From positions 1-56,082 of the forward strand of contig DXHQ01000104.1 in the NCBI GenBank assembly GCA_019113345.1: 56,082 bases of DNA, in the 5' to 3' direction. The DNA is from Candidatus Faecalibacterium intestinigallinarum. Its GTDB lineage: Bacteria; Bacillota; Clostridia; Oscillospirales; Ruminococcaceae. Shown one piece after another: positions 25,187 through 33,311 of the stretch. The translations under genes and the position numbers were made by a program. The notes beneath the pieces were generated by a model, which was given only the letters and a program-made list of their open reading frames with translations, had not been told where the DNA came from and searched no databases. The stretch's first letter is position 1, and each line of letters starts with the position of its first letter.

Positions 25187-26388
25187 GCGCGCTCCTTTGC
25201 CGCCGTCGCAGTAATAAGAAAGACGGGGTTTTCGGCCCGCAGCAGGTGGGGCCGGCCGGCGGCGTGGGCGGCCGCGATCTGGGTGATCTCCGCTTCCAGC
25301 CCGCGGGCCGTGCAGGCGTCCAGAGCGGCGGCCAGCGTCTCGAGAGCGATGGCGGTCAGGCAGATGCGGACGGCGGGGTTCGCGGCCAGCGCCGCGTCCA
25401 GAATGGGGCCCAGCCGTCCCCGCGTCCCGCCGATGAAAACGGCGTCGGGGGCGGGCAGCCCGGCAAGGGCCGCCGGCGCTTCGCCGGACACCGGACGGAC
25501 GTTCCACCCGCCGAGACGCCGGCGGTTCTCTTCCAGAACGGCGCAGGCTTCAGGCAGGCGTTCGACCGCCCAGACCGGGGCCCCGCCGTTGGCATAGGCC
25601 ATCTCAAGGCTGACGCTGCCCGTCCCGGCCCCGACGTCCCAGACCGTCTCGCCGGGACAAAGGGCCAGCTGGGCCAGCACCTGCGCCCGGACCGCCCGCT
25701 TGGTCATGGGCACCCCCTCGGCCCGGACAAAGGTCTCGTCCGGCCAGCCGGGGGTCCGGGCGGGCAGGCGGAAGGCCGGCTCGGCCAGCAGAACGGCCAG
25801 CGGGCCAAAGCGTTCCCCGGCCGCCCCGGCCGCCGTGCCGGCAAAGATGCGCCGGGACGCAAGGCCGAGATTCTCCCCCACCGTCACCGGCAGAGCGCCG
25901 AGGCCGGCGGCGGCCAGCTGCGCGCAGAGGGCGGCGGGGCCGCTCTCCCCTGTCCCGGTGAGGAAAAAGGCCGGCTGCCCGCCGCAGACGGCGGCCACCG
26001 GGTCGCAGGGGCGGCCGTGGGCCGAGACCAGTTTCCAGTCCTGCCAGGGCCGGCCGAGGGCGGCCGCCAGCATCTGCACGCTGGAAAGCCCCGGCAGCAC
26101 CCGCGCCGGGATGCCGGCTTCCTTCAGCCGCGCAAGCAGCCCGGCCGCCCCCGAGTAAAACCCGGTGTCCCCGCTGTAGAGGACGGCGGCGTTTTGCGCC
26201 CCCGCCACCGCCGCAAGAATATCGGCGGGCCGGACGGCCGGGACCCGCTCCGCCGTCACACCGGCAGGCAGGGCGTCCAGCAGGCGCTGCGCTCCCGCCA
26301 CAAGCTCCGCCCGGCCGAGCGCTTCGCGCGCTTCGGCCGTGAGGGTGGCCGCCGAGGCTCCCATCCCGATCAGTGTCACGGTCTGCAT
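25183..26388 (-). CDS. cbiET: Fused cobalt-precorrin-7 C5-/C15-methyltransferase and decarboxylase CbiET
   Basis: The 401-residue protein fuses two enzymes, like CobL. Residues 1 to about 205 are CbiE, a tetrapyrrole methylase fold with LIGMGASAATLTAEAREALG and LYSGDTGFYSGAAGLL. The later part, about 215-401, is CbiT, a Rossmann methyltransferase and decarboxylase with the SAM loop ETVWDVGAGTGSVSLEMAY near residue 248. It acts after CbiJ and before CbiC. The start MQTVTLIGMG overlaps the end of cbiJ by 13 bases. Confidence 0.95.
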   Translation of the reverse strand: MQTVTLIGMGASAATLTAEAREALGRAELVAGAQRLLDALPAGVTAERVPAVRPADILAAVAGAQNAAVLYSGDTGFYSGAAGLLARLKEAGIPARVLPGLSSVQMLAAALGRPWQDWKLVSAHGRPCDPVAAVCGGQPAFFLTGTGESGPAALCAQLAAAGLGALPVTVGENLGLASRRIFAGTAAGAAGERFGPLAVLLAEPAFRLPARTPGWPDETFVRAEGVPMTKRAVRAQVLAQLALCPGETVWDVGAGTGSVSLEMAYANGGAPVWAVERLPEACAVLEENRRRLGGWNVRPVSGEAPAALAGLPAPDAVFIGGTRGRLGPILDAALAANPAVRICLTAIALETLAAALDACTARGLEAEITQIAAAHAAGRPHLLRAENPVFLITATAAKERA

Positions 26389-27128
26389 GATCCCACCACC
26401 TTTCTGCAGGCCGCAAGGACCTGCGCATAAGAGAAGCCGTCCGTTTCTTCTTCCGGCCGGCAGATGACCACCAGCTGCGCGCCGGCGGCCTCGGCGGCGG
26501 CCGCCTTCTCGGCAAAGCCGCCGGGGGCCCCGCCGTCCTTGGTCACAAACCAGCGGGCCCCGTACTGCCGCAGAAGCGCCTCGTTCAGCGCCTGGGTGAA
26601 GGGCCCCTGCATGGCGATGATGTTCCGCGCCGGGACCCCCGCCGCCGCGGCCGCGTCGAGAGCCGCGTGGGTGGGCAGCACCCGCGGGCAGAGCCGCGAG
26701 CCGCCCAGCGCCGCAAAGGCGGGCAGTTCCTTCATGCCGGTGGCAAGGAGGATATTGCCCTCGGTCCCTTCCAGCAGCCTGGCCGCCGCCGCCGCGTCGG
26801 GGGCGGTCAGGGCGCCGGGCGGCAGGGGGCTGGCCGGCCGCAGCAGCCGCAGGCACTCGACCCCCGCCTGCCGGCAGGCCGCCCGGATGTTTTCCCGCGC
26901 CGCCCGGGCGTAAGGGTGGGTGGCGTCGACGCAGAGGGCCGCCCCCGCCAGCAGAGCCGCCATCTCGCCGGCCTCCATCCGCCCGGTGCGGACGGCAAGA
27001 CCGGGGGCCTCGCCCTGCTCGGCCGCGCCGTATGCAGTGGCGACGCAGACGGTGGCGGCGATGCCCTCGGCGGCAAGGGCGTGGGAGAGCTGCCGCCCCT
27101 CGGTGGTGCCGCTGAAGATGACGATCAT
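26376..27128 (-). CDS. cbiJ: Cobalt-precorrin-6A reductase CbiJ
   Basis: CbiJ reduces cobalt-precorrin-6A with NADH. The 250-residue protein opens with MIVIFSGTTEGRQLSHALAA. It has CVDATHPYARAARENIRAAC and LLATGMKELPAFAA, then LPTHAALDAAAAAGVPARNIIAMQGPF, all characteristic of the family. It overlaps cbiH by four bases (ATGA) and cbiET by 13. Confidence 0.95.
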   Translation of the reverse strand: MIVIFSGTTEGRQLSHALAAEGIAATVCVATAYGAAEQGEAPGLAVRTGRMEAGEMAALLAGAALCVDATHPYARAARENIRAACRQAGVECLRLLRPASPLPPGALTAPDAAAAARLLEGTEGNILLATGMKELPAFAALGGSRLCPRVLPTHAALDAAAAAGVPARNIIAMQGPFTQALNEALLRQYGARWFVTKDGGAPGGFAEKAAAAEAAGAQLVVICRPEEETDGFSYAQVLAACRKVVGSCRP

Positions 27129-27856
27129 CTTCGATACCCCCGCGGGGTGACCAGCCGGCCGCCGGCCACCCGGGTGGAGGAAGCGCCCACAAAGACGGTG
27201 GTGAACATATCCACATCGGCCCCGCGCAGTTCCGCAAGGGTCAGGATGCGGGCGGACTGGCCGTCCCGGCCGATGCTGCGCACCCAGCCGCAGGGGGTGC
27301 CGGGGGCCCGCCCCGCCTCCAGCAGGACATCGCAGGCCCGGCGCAGGGTGTCCCGCCGGCGGCGGGAGGCCGGGTTATACAGGCAGAGGACAAAGTCCCC
27401 CGTCACCGCCGCCCGCAGCCGCTTTTCGATGACCTCCCAGGGGGTCAGCAGGTCGGAGAGGGAGACGGTGCAGAAATCGTGCCCGAGGGGCGCGCCGAGG
27501 ACGGCTGCGCCGGCCAGCGCCGCCGTCACCCCGGGGACCACCTCCACCTCGACGGCGGGGTAAGCGGCCGCCAGCTCCAGCACAGGCGAGGCCATCCCGT
27601 AGACCCCGGCGTCCCCGCTGCAGACGAGGGCGGTGGTCCGCCCCTCCCCGGCAAGCTCCAGGGCCATGGCGCAGCGGTCCAGCTCCCGGGTCATGGGGGT
27701 GGAGCGCAGCTCCTTGCCCGGCGTCAGCGGCGCGATGAGGTCAAGGTAGACGGTGTACCCGCAGATCACCTCGGCTTCTTCCAAAGCGGCGCGGGCCGCG
27801 GCGGTCATCCCGTAGGCTCCGCCCGGCCCAAGGCCGATCACATACAGTTTGTTCAT
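27125..27856 (-). CDS. cbiH: Cobalt-precorrin-3B C17-methyltransferase CbiH
   Basis: CbiH methylates C-17 and drives ring contraction. The 243-residue tetrapyrrole methylase begins LYVIGLGPGGAYGMTAAARA. It has VICGYTVYLDLI, then ALVCSGDAGVYGMASPVLEL and VVPGVTAALAGAAVLGAPLG, with SLSDLLTPWEVIEKRL. The order is that of CobJ/CbiH. It overlaps cbiG (ATGA) and cbiJ (four bases). Confidence 0.95.
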   Translation of the reverse strand: MNKLYVIGLGPGGAYGMTAAARAALEEAEVICGYTVYLDLIAPLTPGKELRSTPMTRELDRCAMALELAGEGRTTALVCSGDAGVYGMASPVLELAAAYPAVEVEVVPGVTAALAGAAVLGAPLGHDFCTVSLSDLLTPWEVIEKRLRAAVTGDFVLCLYNPASRRRRDTLRRACDVLLEAGRAPGTPCGWVRSIGRDGQSARILTLAELRGADVDMFTTVFVGASSTRVAGGRLVTPRGYRR

Positions 27857-28848
27857 TCCGTCCACTCCCAATCCGGCGCAAAGGCCCTTGCGGCCAGGGC
27901 CAGCGTCACGCCGCCCCCGGCCTGTTTTTTCACCAGCAGCGCGCCCCCGTCCGCTCCCCGGACGGCGGCCCGCTCGCATACGTTGTCCACCCCCACCGTC
28001 CGGGCCACAAAGGCCGAGGAGGTAAAATCGCCTTCCGTCTCCCGCAGCTGGTCCGCGGTGTACGCTTCCAGCGGCCAGCCGCGGGCGGCGCAGAACGAAA
28101 GCAGCCCCTCTTCGTCCGCCTTGCGGTCGATGGTGCAGACTTTGCAGATGCTTTTTGCGCAGAGTTTTTCCCGCGCGAGGAGCCCGGCGAGGGCTTCTTC
28201 CAGAGCGGCGGCCGAAGTGCCGCGGCGGCAGCCCACCCCCAGCGCCAGCACCCGCGGCGCCAGCCACAGCGCCGGACCGGGGTCGGTCAGGGTCAAAGCC
28301 GCGTCACAGCCGGCCCTGCCGTCCGTCAGCGTCACCCCGGCGGGGGGCGTCCCGGCGATGGGCCAGTCGCTGCAAAGCCGGAGCGTCCGCCCGGCCAGCA
28401 GCGCCGCCGAGACGTCCTTGATCTTATGGACATCGGCCACCGCGCAGCCCTGCCGGCGGGCCCAGTCGTCGACGGGGAAAAGCCCGCCCGCGTCGGTGGC
28501 GGCAGTCAGCACCGGCTGCGCGCCGCACGCCCTGCCGATGGCCCTTGCCAGCGCGTTGGCTCCGCCGAGATGCCCCGACAGAAGGGGGACGGCGTAGCGC
28601 CCCTGCTCGTCCACCGCCACCACGGCGGGGTCGGTCTCCTTGCTCTGGAGGAAGGGGGCCGCCGCCCGCACCGCGATGCCGCAGGCCCCGATGTAGACAA
28701 GACCCGCGCCGGTCTCGAAATGGGCCTCGGTCCAGTTTTGCAGGGTGACGGCGCCGCCGCAGCGCGCCGCCTCGCCCCCAAGACTTGCGGCCAGCTTTTG
28801 GGCCAGGGCCAGCCCCCGCGCGCTGAAGGCCAGATAATAGAGTTTCAC
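27853..28848 (-). CDS. cbiG: Cobalt-precorrin-5A hydrolase CbiG
   Basis: CbiG opens the delta-lactone of cobalt-precorrin-5A and releases acetaldehyde. The 331-residue protein has the N-terminal domain with GLVYIGACGIAVRAAAPFLQ, then PAVVAVDEQGRYAVPLLSGH. The C-terminal domain has VLALGVGCRRGTSAAALEEA and ADEEGLLSFCAARGWPLEAY. The start is a GTG that overlaps the cbiF stop as GTGA. Confidence 0.95.
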   Translation of the reverse strand: MKLYYLAFSARGLALAQKLAASLGGEAARCGGAVTLQNWTEAHFETGAGLVYIGACGIAVRAAAPFLQSKETDPAVVAVDEQGRYAVPLLSGHLGGANALARAIGRACGAQPVLTAATDAGGLFPVDDWARRQGCAVADVHKIKDVSAALLAGRTLRLCSDWPIAGTPPAGVTLTDGRAGCDAALTLTDPGPALWLAPRVLALGVGCRRGTSAAALEEALAGLLAREKLCAKSICKVCTIDRKADEEGLLSFCAARGWPLEAYTADQLRETEGDFTSSAFVARTVGVDNVCERAAVRGADGGALLVKKQAGGGVTLALAARAFAPDWEWTE

Positions 28849-29603
28849 GCCCTGCCCTCCCGGTAGCCGGTGGTAAAGGCGGGGTCGTAGAGCTTGCTGC
28901 GTTCATAGCCGCCTTCGCCCAGAAAGTCCCCCGCCAGGACGAGGGCAGTACTGCGGATGCCGGCGGCTTCGCCGCTGGCGGCCAGGGTGCCCACCGTGCA
29001 GCGGACCAGTTTTTCCTCCGGCCAGGTGGCTTTATAGACCAGAGCCGCCGGGGTCTCGGGCGGGTAGCCGCCGGCCAGCAGCTCGGCTTCGACCCGGTCC
29101 AGCATCCCCGCCGAGAGGAAGATGACCATCGACGCCCGGTGGGCGGCAAGCGCGGCCAGCCTCTCCCTTTCCGGCACCGGGGTCCGGCCGGCCAGCCGGG
29201 TGATGATGACGCTCTGGCTGACCCCCGGCAGGGTGTACTCGGCCCCGAGGGCGGCGGCCGCCCCGCAGAAGCTGGAGACCCCCGGCGTATCGTCCCAGGG
29301 GATGCCGAGAGCGTCGAGGGCGTCCATCTGTTCCTTCACCGCGCCGTAGACGCAGGGGTCCCCGGTGTGCAGGCGGACGGTGTCCGCCCCGGCGGTCTCC
29401 GCCTTTTGGATGGCGGCCAGCACCTCCTCGAGGGTCATTTCGGCGCTGTTGTAGAGAACGCAGCCGTCCTTTGCCCGGGCCAGCAGCGCCGGGTTGACCA
29501 GGCTGCCGGCGTAGATGATGCAGCCGGCCCTTTCCAGCAGGGCCGCGCCCCGCAGCGTCAGCAGGTCGGGCGCGCCGGGCCCGGCCCCCACAAAGTGTAC
29601 CAT
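28845..29603 (-). CDS. cbiF: Cobalt-precorrin-4 C11-methyltransferase CbiF
   Basis: CbiF methylates C-11 using SAM. The 252-residue protein has the methylase pattern VHFVGAGPGAPDLLTLRGAA, then CIIYAGSLVNPALL, VRLHTGDPCVYGAVKEQMDA and PGVSSFCGAAAALGAEYTLP. It matches CbiF/CobM from end to end. AAGGAGGG precedes the ATG, which lies two bases after the cbiL stop. Confidence 0.96.
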   Translation of the reverse strand: MVHFVGAGPGAPDLLTLRGAALLERAGCIIYAGSLVNPALLARAKDGCVLYNSAEMTLEEVLAAIQKAETAGADTVRLHTGDPCVYGAVKEQMDALDALGIPWDDTPGVSSFCGAAAALGAEYTLPGVSQSVIITRLAGRTPVPERERLAALAAHRASMVIFLSAGMLDRVEAELLAGGYPPETPAALVYKATWPEEKLVRCTVGTLAASGEAAGIRSTALVLAGDFLGEGGYERSKLYDPAFTTGYREGRA

Positions 29604-29605
29604 GT

Positions 29606-30316
29606 TCAGCCCTCCTTGACGATGACGGTGACAAAATAGCCCGCGTCCAGCGCCGCGGCGGCCTCCGGGCCGTCGAGGCGGGGCAGGATCAGCTCTCCGG
29701 GCAGGCCGCAGTTGGCCGCCAGGGCGCTGTGTCCGGCGCAGCCGGCGGAGCGCAGCGCGTCCAGCACGGCGGGCAGGCGGCGGGCACTCTTCATCAGGAT
29801 CTTGGTCCCCGGCTGGGCGAGGGCGGCGGCAAGGTCCGCTTCCTCGGCGGCGGGGTAGATGTGCAGCGGGGTGTCGATGCCGGTCAGGCTGGTATTCAGC
29901 CGGGCCGCCGCCGCGCAGAAGCTGGGCACCCCCGCCACCCGGGCGGTGGGGTAGTCTTCGGCTTCCAGCCGCTCGATCAGATAGGCGCAGGTGGCGTAGA
30001 TGGACACGTCCCCCAGGTTCAAAAGGGCGACGTCCCGCCCCGCGTCCAGCTCCGCCCGGACCAGCGCCGCAGCGGCCGCATGGGCGGCGGCCCGCGTTTC
30101 CGGGTCGGTGGACATCGAAAAATCCAGGGGCAGAATCTCCTTGCCCGCAAGGCTGACCGCCTGCCGGGCGATCTCCAAAGCCAGCATCCGGCCGCCGGCC
30201 GTGCGGGGCGCGGCCACCACCGGGCACTCCTCGATCACCCGCGCCGCCTTGAGGGTCAGCAGCTCGGGGTCCCCCGGGCCGACGCCGACGGCGTAGAGCG
30301 TACCTTTATGTTCCAT
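29606..30316 (-). CDS. cbiL: Cobalt-precorrin-2 C20-methyltransferase CbiL
   Basis: CbiL methylates C-20. The 236-residue protein begins MEHKGTLYAVGVGPGDPELL, followed by TLKAARVIEECPVVAAPRT. It also has VALLNLGDVSIYATCAYLIE and VAGVPSFCAAAARLNTSL. The ATG at 30316 is chosen because GGAGG lies four bases upstream. A TTG six codons earlier has no site. It overlaps the end of cbiD by 11 bases. Confidence 0.95.
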   Translation of the reverse strand: MEHKGTLYAVGVGPGDPELLTLKAARVIEECPVVAAPRTAGGRMLALEIARQAVSLAGKEILPLDFSMSTDPETRAAAHAAAAALVRAELDAGRDVALLNLGDVSIYATCAYLIERLEAEDYPTARVAGVPSFCAAAARLNTSLTGIDTPLHIYPAAEEADLAAALAQPGTKILMKSARRLPAVLDALRSAGCAGHSALAANCGLPGELILPRLDGPEAAAALDAGYFVTVIVKEG

Positions 30317-31454
30317 CCTTCCTCCATTCTGCAATCAGGCTGCGGGCCGCATCGCTTTCGCCCAGCAGCCCGTATGTGTTGGAAAACAGCGCCACCCCCG
30401 CCCGGAACGCCCCGGCCGCCCGCCGCTCGATGTGGCTCTGGGCCGCCTCGGTCAGGCTGGCGAGGACGGGCGCGCGCAGCTTCTCCCGGTCGAGCAGTTC
30501 GACGCAGGCGTCGGTGGTGGGGGCGGCCAGCAGCGCCCGGCAGAGTCCGGCGCTTGCCCCGGCTGCCGCCGCGTGGGCGCAGAACAGCTCGGTGCGGCAG
30601 TCGGCCATCCGGGAATGGGTGTTCATGATGCCGCCGGCCAGCTTGACCAGCTTGCCGATGTGGCCCACCAGCAGCACCTGCCGGAACCGTTCGGCGGCGG
30701 CTATGTCCAGCGCCTCCCCGATGAAGTTGGAGCACCGGACCACCGGCGCGCCCAGACGGTCCAGCCCCCGGGCGGCGAGATAGTCCGCGCCGTAGTTGCC
30801 GGGGGTCAGGATCAGCCGGCCCCAGGGCGAAGCGTGCGCGGCCTGCCGCAGCTCCACTTCGATGGTGGCGACGATGGCCTCTTCGCTCATCGGTTCCACC
30901 ACCCCCGAGGTGCCGAGGACCGAAAGCCCGCCCTCGATGCCCAGCAGGGGGTTGAAGGTGCGCCCAGCCCGCTCCGCCCCGCCGGGGATGGAAACGGTCA
31001 CCTCGGCCCCGCCGCCCCAGCCGGCGGCGTCCAGTTCGGTCTGGACCGCCTCCGCGATCATCTGCCGGGGTACCCGGTTGATGGCGGCGGCCCCCACCGG
31101 CTGGTCAAGGCCGGGCTTTGTCACCCGGCCCACCCCCTCGCCCCCGTCGATGAGGACGCCGGGCGCGCCGGTCAGCCGGACGGACGCCCAGACCAGCATC
31201 CCGTCGGTGACGTCGGGGTCGTCCCCGGCGTCCTTGCGGACGGCGCAGCGGGCCTCGCCGCCTTCCAGTTCGAGGGCGTCGGGCTCCACCTCCACCGGCC
31301 AGCCTTTGGGGGTGCGCAGGCAGAGGGAAGCCGGCCGCCGCCCCGTCAGCAGCAGCCGGGCCGCCCCCGCCGCGGCCAAGGCCGCGCAGGTGCCGGTGGT
31401 GTAGCCGCAGCGCAGCATCTTCTGCCCGCTGCGGATAAAGTGTTCAAAGGCCAT
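30306..31454 (-). CDS. cbiD: Cobalt-precorrin-5B C1-methyltransferase CbiD
   Basis: CbiD methylates C-1 of the corrin ring. The 382-residue protein has the diagnostic N-terminal CGYTTGTCAALAAAGAARLL, then GEGVGRVTKPGLDQPVGAAA, NPLLGIEGGLSVLGTSGVVE and VLLVGHIGKLVKLAGGIMNT. The start MAFEHFIRSGQ overlaps the cbiK end by 11 bases. Confidence 0.96.
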   Translation of the reverse strand: MAFEHFIRSGQKMLRCGYTTGTCAALAAAGAARLLLTGRRPASLCLRTPKGWPVEVEPDALELEGGEARCAVRKDAGDDPDVTDGMLVWASVRLTGAPGVLIDGGEGVGRVTKPGLDQPVGAAAINRVPRQMIAEAVQTELDAAGWGGGAEVTVSIPGGAERAGRTFNPLLGIEGGLSVLGTSGVVEPMSEEAIVATIEVELRQAAHASPWGRLILTPGNYGADYLAARGLDRLGAPVVRCSNFIGEALDIAAAERFRQVLLVGHIGKLVKLAGGIMNTHSRMADCRTELFCAHAAAAGASAGLCRALLAAPTTDACVELLDREKLRAPVLASLTEAAQSHIERRAAGAFRAGVALFSNTYGLLGESDAARSLIAEWRKDGT

Positions 31455-32229
31455 CGGTTTGCCTCATCTCCCCCGCCATCCGGGCCGCGCAGAACTGCCG
31501 GAAAGCCGGCTCGGCGGCCAGACCCCGCAGGGTGCAGCTGACCTCGCAGCCTTCCTTTTCAAGGATGCTCTGCCAGCTGCCGGGGTCCTCCCCGGCCATA
31601 TCGTGCAGGGCGTGGTCCCCGGCGGCCAGCAGCAGCGGAACCAGGCGGACGCTGCGGCAGGCGGGATGGGCCCGCAGCCAGCTGCGCGCCTCTTCAAGGC
31701 CCGGCCAGCCCTCCACCGTGCCCACCCGCAGGTCGGGCCGGCCGGCCAGCTCAAACACCGTCTGCAGGGCCGGATAGGCGAGGTTGGCAAAGGCGGCGGT
31801 GCCGTGTCCCATGAATACGACCGCGCGGCCCTCCGCCGCGGGGCAGAGCTCCATCAGCAGGGCGGCCAGGGCCCGCACCGCTTCGGTGCCGTCCAGCAGG
31901 GGGCGGCCCACCCGCAGCCGGGCAAAGCCGGGGGCTGCCGCCGCGGCGTCGGCCTTCAGTTTTTCGTACTCGATGCCGCAGAGGAAATGGGTGGGCTGGA
32001 CAAAGACCTTCTCCACGCCGGCGGCTTTCAGTTTGGCGAGGGCCTCGGCGGGGCTGTCCACCGGCCGGCCGCGCGCAGCCAGCGCCCGGCGGACCATCCC
32101 GCTGGTGTAGGCCCGGACAGCCTGCCAGCCGGGCGCCGCGGCGGCCAGAGCGGCTTCCAGAGCGGCCAGCTCTTCCTGCGCCGAGGGGACGGTGGTGCCA
32201 AAACCCGCGATGAGAAGCGCTTGGTTCAT
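31444..32229 (-). CDS. cbiK: Sirohydrochlorin cobaltochelatase CbiK
   Basis: CbiK inserts cobalt into sirohydrochlorin, the entry step of the anaerobic pathway. The 261-residue protein starts QALLIAGFGTTVPSAQEELA. It has the metal-binding histidines in VFVQPTHFLCGIEYEKL and AVVFMGHGTAAFANLAY, with LVPLLLAAGDHALHDMAGED. The order matches CbiK, not CbiX. It is the first gene of the operon. The leader has a promoter and a terminator-like hairpin but no visible cobalamin riboswitch. Confidence 0.95.
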   Translation of the reverse strand: MNQALLIAGFGTTVPSAQEELAALEAALAAAAPGWQAVRAYTSGMVRRALAARGRPVDSPAEALAKLKAAGVEKVFVQPTHFLCGIEYEKLKADAAAAAPGFARLRVGRPLLDGTEAVRALAALLMELCPAAEGRAVVFMGHGTAAFANLAYPALQTVFELAGRPDLRVGTVEGWPGLEEARSWLRAHPACRSVRLVPLLLAAGDHALHDMAGEDPGSWQSILEKEGCEVSCTLRGLAAEPAFRQFCAARMAGEMRQTDGL

Positions 32230-32254
32230 ACAAAGAGTTCCTTTCATTCAAAAC

Positions 32255-32289
32255 GCCCCTGCCATCCTCACATGAGAAACGGCGGGGGC
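32255..32289 (-). terminator. Terminator-like hairpin between dusB and cbiK
   Basis: On the minus strand, GCCCCCGCC (complement of 32281-32289) pairs with GGCAGGGGC (complement of 32255-32263). An inner CTCA/TGAG stem and a GTTTTG tail complete it. The T-run is short, so termination may be partial. It may end dusB transcription or attenuate cbiK. Confidence 0.6.
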
Positions 32290-32292
32290 TTT

Positions 32293-32321
32293 ATTGTACC
32301 ACAAACGTACAGCTATGTCGA
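32293..32321 (-). promoter_or_regulatory. Probable promoter of the cobalamin operon
   Basis: On the minus strand, TCGACA (complement of 32316-32321) and TACAAT (complement of 32293-32298) are 17 bases apart. The expected transcript start falls at about 32283-32287, inside the upstream arm of the adjacent hairpin. Confidence 0.6.
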
Positions 32322-32330
32322 CGGCGGAGG

Positions 32331-33311
32331 TCACAGTTTCCGCTGCGCCGTAAAGACCAGGTCGATCAGATCGTCCAGGTCGGACAGATAGGTCAGGCTG
32401 CAGGCGGCGCGGCGGAGGGCCGCGGCCCCCTTCAGGCCCTTCATATAGTGGATGGCCTGGGCGCGGGCCTGGGGCATGGCGGTGTACTCCCCCTTCAGCT
32501 CGACCATCTCCTCCACCTGGCGGCGGAAGGCGTTCATCCGGGCCTGCAGATTGGGGGCGGGCGGCTCGGGCAGGCCCTCGATGGCGGCGTTGACCCGCTC
32601 GAAGAGCCAGGGGTCGCCGAGGGCGGCCCGGGCGATCATCACCCCGTCGCAGCCGGTCTCGCGCAGCATGGTCAGCGCGTCGGCGGGGGTCTGAATATCC
32701 CCGTTGCCCAGCACCGGGATCTGCACCGCCTGCTTGACCGCCCGGATGACGGCAAGGTCGATGCCGGGGATGTACATCTGCGCCCGGGTGCGGGCGTGGA
32801 CGGTGATGAGGGCGGCGCCGGCCTGCTCGCAGGCTTTGGCGCATTCGACGGCGGTGACGTGCTCGTCGTCCCAGCCCTTGCGCATCTTGACGGTGACGGG
32901 CCGGGAGGTGTGGGCCTTGACCTGTGCGACGATCTCGCCGCACAGCTCGGGATGGAGCATCAGTCTGCTGCCCGCCCCGCCCGAGACGATCTTGGGCGCG
33001 GGGCAGCCCATGTTGATGTCGAGAAAGTCGAAGTCCTCCCCTTCGATCATGGCGGCGGCCTGGCCCATGATCTCGGGCACCTCGCCGAAGAGCTGCACCC
33101 CGTAGGGCGCGCCTTTGGTGGCCGGGCGCAGCAGGCTGAGGGTCTTGTGGTCGCGGTAGGTCAGGGCCCGGCTGGACACCATCTCGCTGACGGTGAAGCC
33201 CGCCCCATGCTCGGCCATCAGGCGGCGGCAGGGCGCGTCGGTAAAGCCCGCCATCGGCCCAAATACGGCCTTATGGGGCAGGGTGAGCGCCCCGATCCGG
33301 ATCAAATTCAT
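32331..33311 (-). CDS. dusB: tRNA-dihydrouridine synthase DusB
   Basis: Dus enzymes reduce uridines in the tRNA D-loop using FMN. The 326-residue protein has the FMN-binding start LPHKAVFGPMAGFTDAPCRR, DINMGCPAPKIVSGGAGSRL and RPVTVKMRKGWDDEHV. It also has ITVHARTRAQMYIPGIDL and LGNGDIQTPADAL. The catalytic cysteine is in MGCPAPK. Its ATG overlaps the stop of the upstream GntR-type regulator (ATGA). DusB is a conventional choice of subgroup for Firmicutes. Confidence 0.93.
   Translation of the reverse strand: MNLIRIGALTLPHKAVFGPMAGFTDAPCRRLMAEHGAGFTVSEMVSSRALTYRDHKTLSLLRPATKGAPYGVQLFGEVPEIMGQAAAMIEGEDFDFLDINMGCPAPKIVSGGAGSRLMLHPELCGEIVAQVKAHTSRPVTVKMRKGWDDEHVTAVECAKACEQAGAALITVHARTRAQMYIPGIDLAVIRAVKQAVQIPVLGNGDIQTPADALTMLRETGCDGVMIARAALGDPWLFERVNAAIEGLPEPPAPNLQARMNAFRRQVEEMVELKGEYTAMPQARAQAIHYMKGLKGAAALRRAACSLTYLSDLDDLIDLVFTAQRKL

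Noticed and set aside
32229-32330. Cobalamin riboswitch before cbiK
   Set aside because: No B12-box-like conserved sequence or multi-stem layout in the 101 bases; only a promoter and one hairpin.
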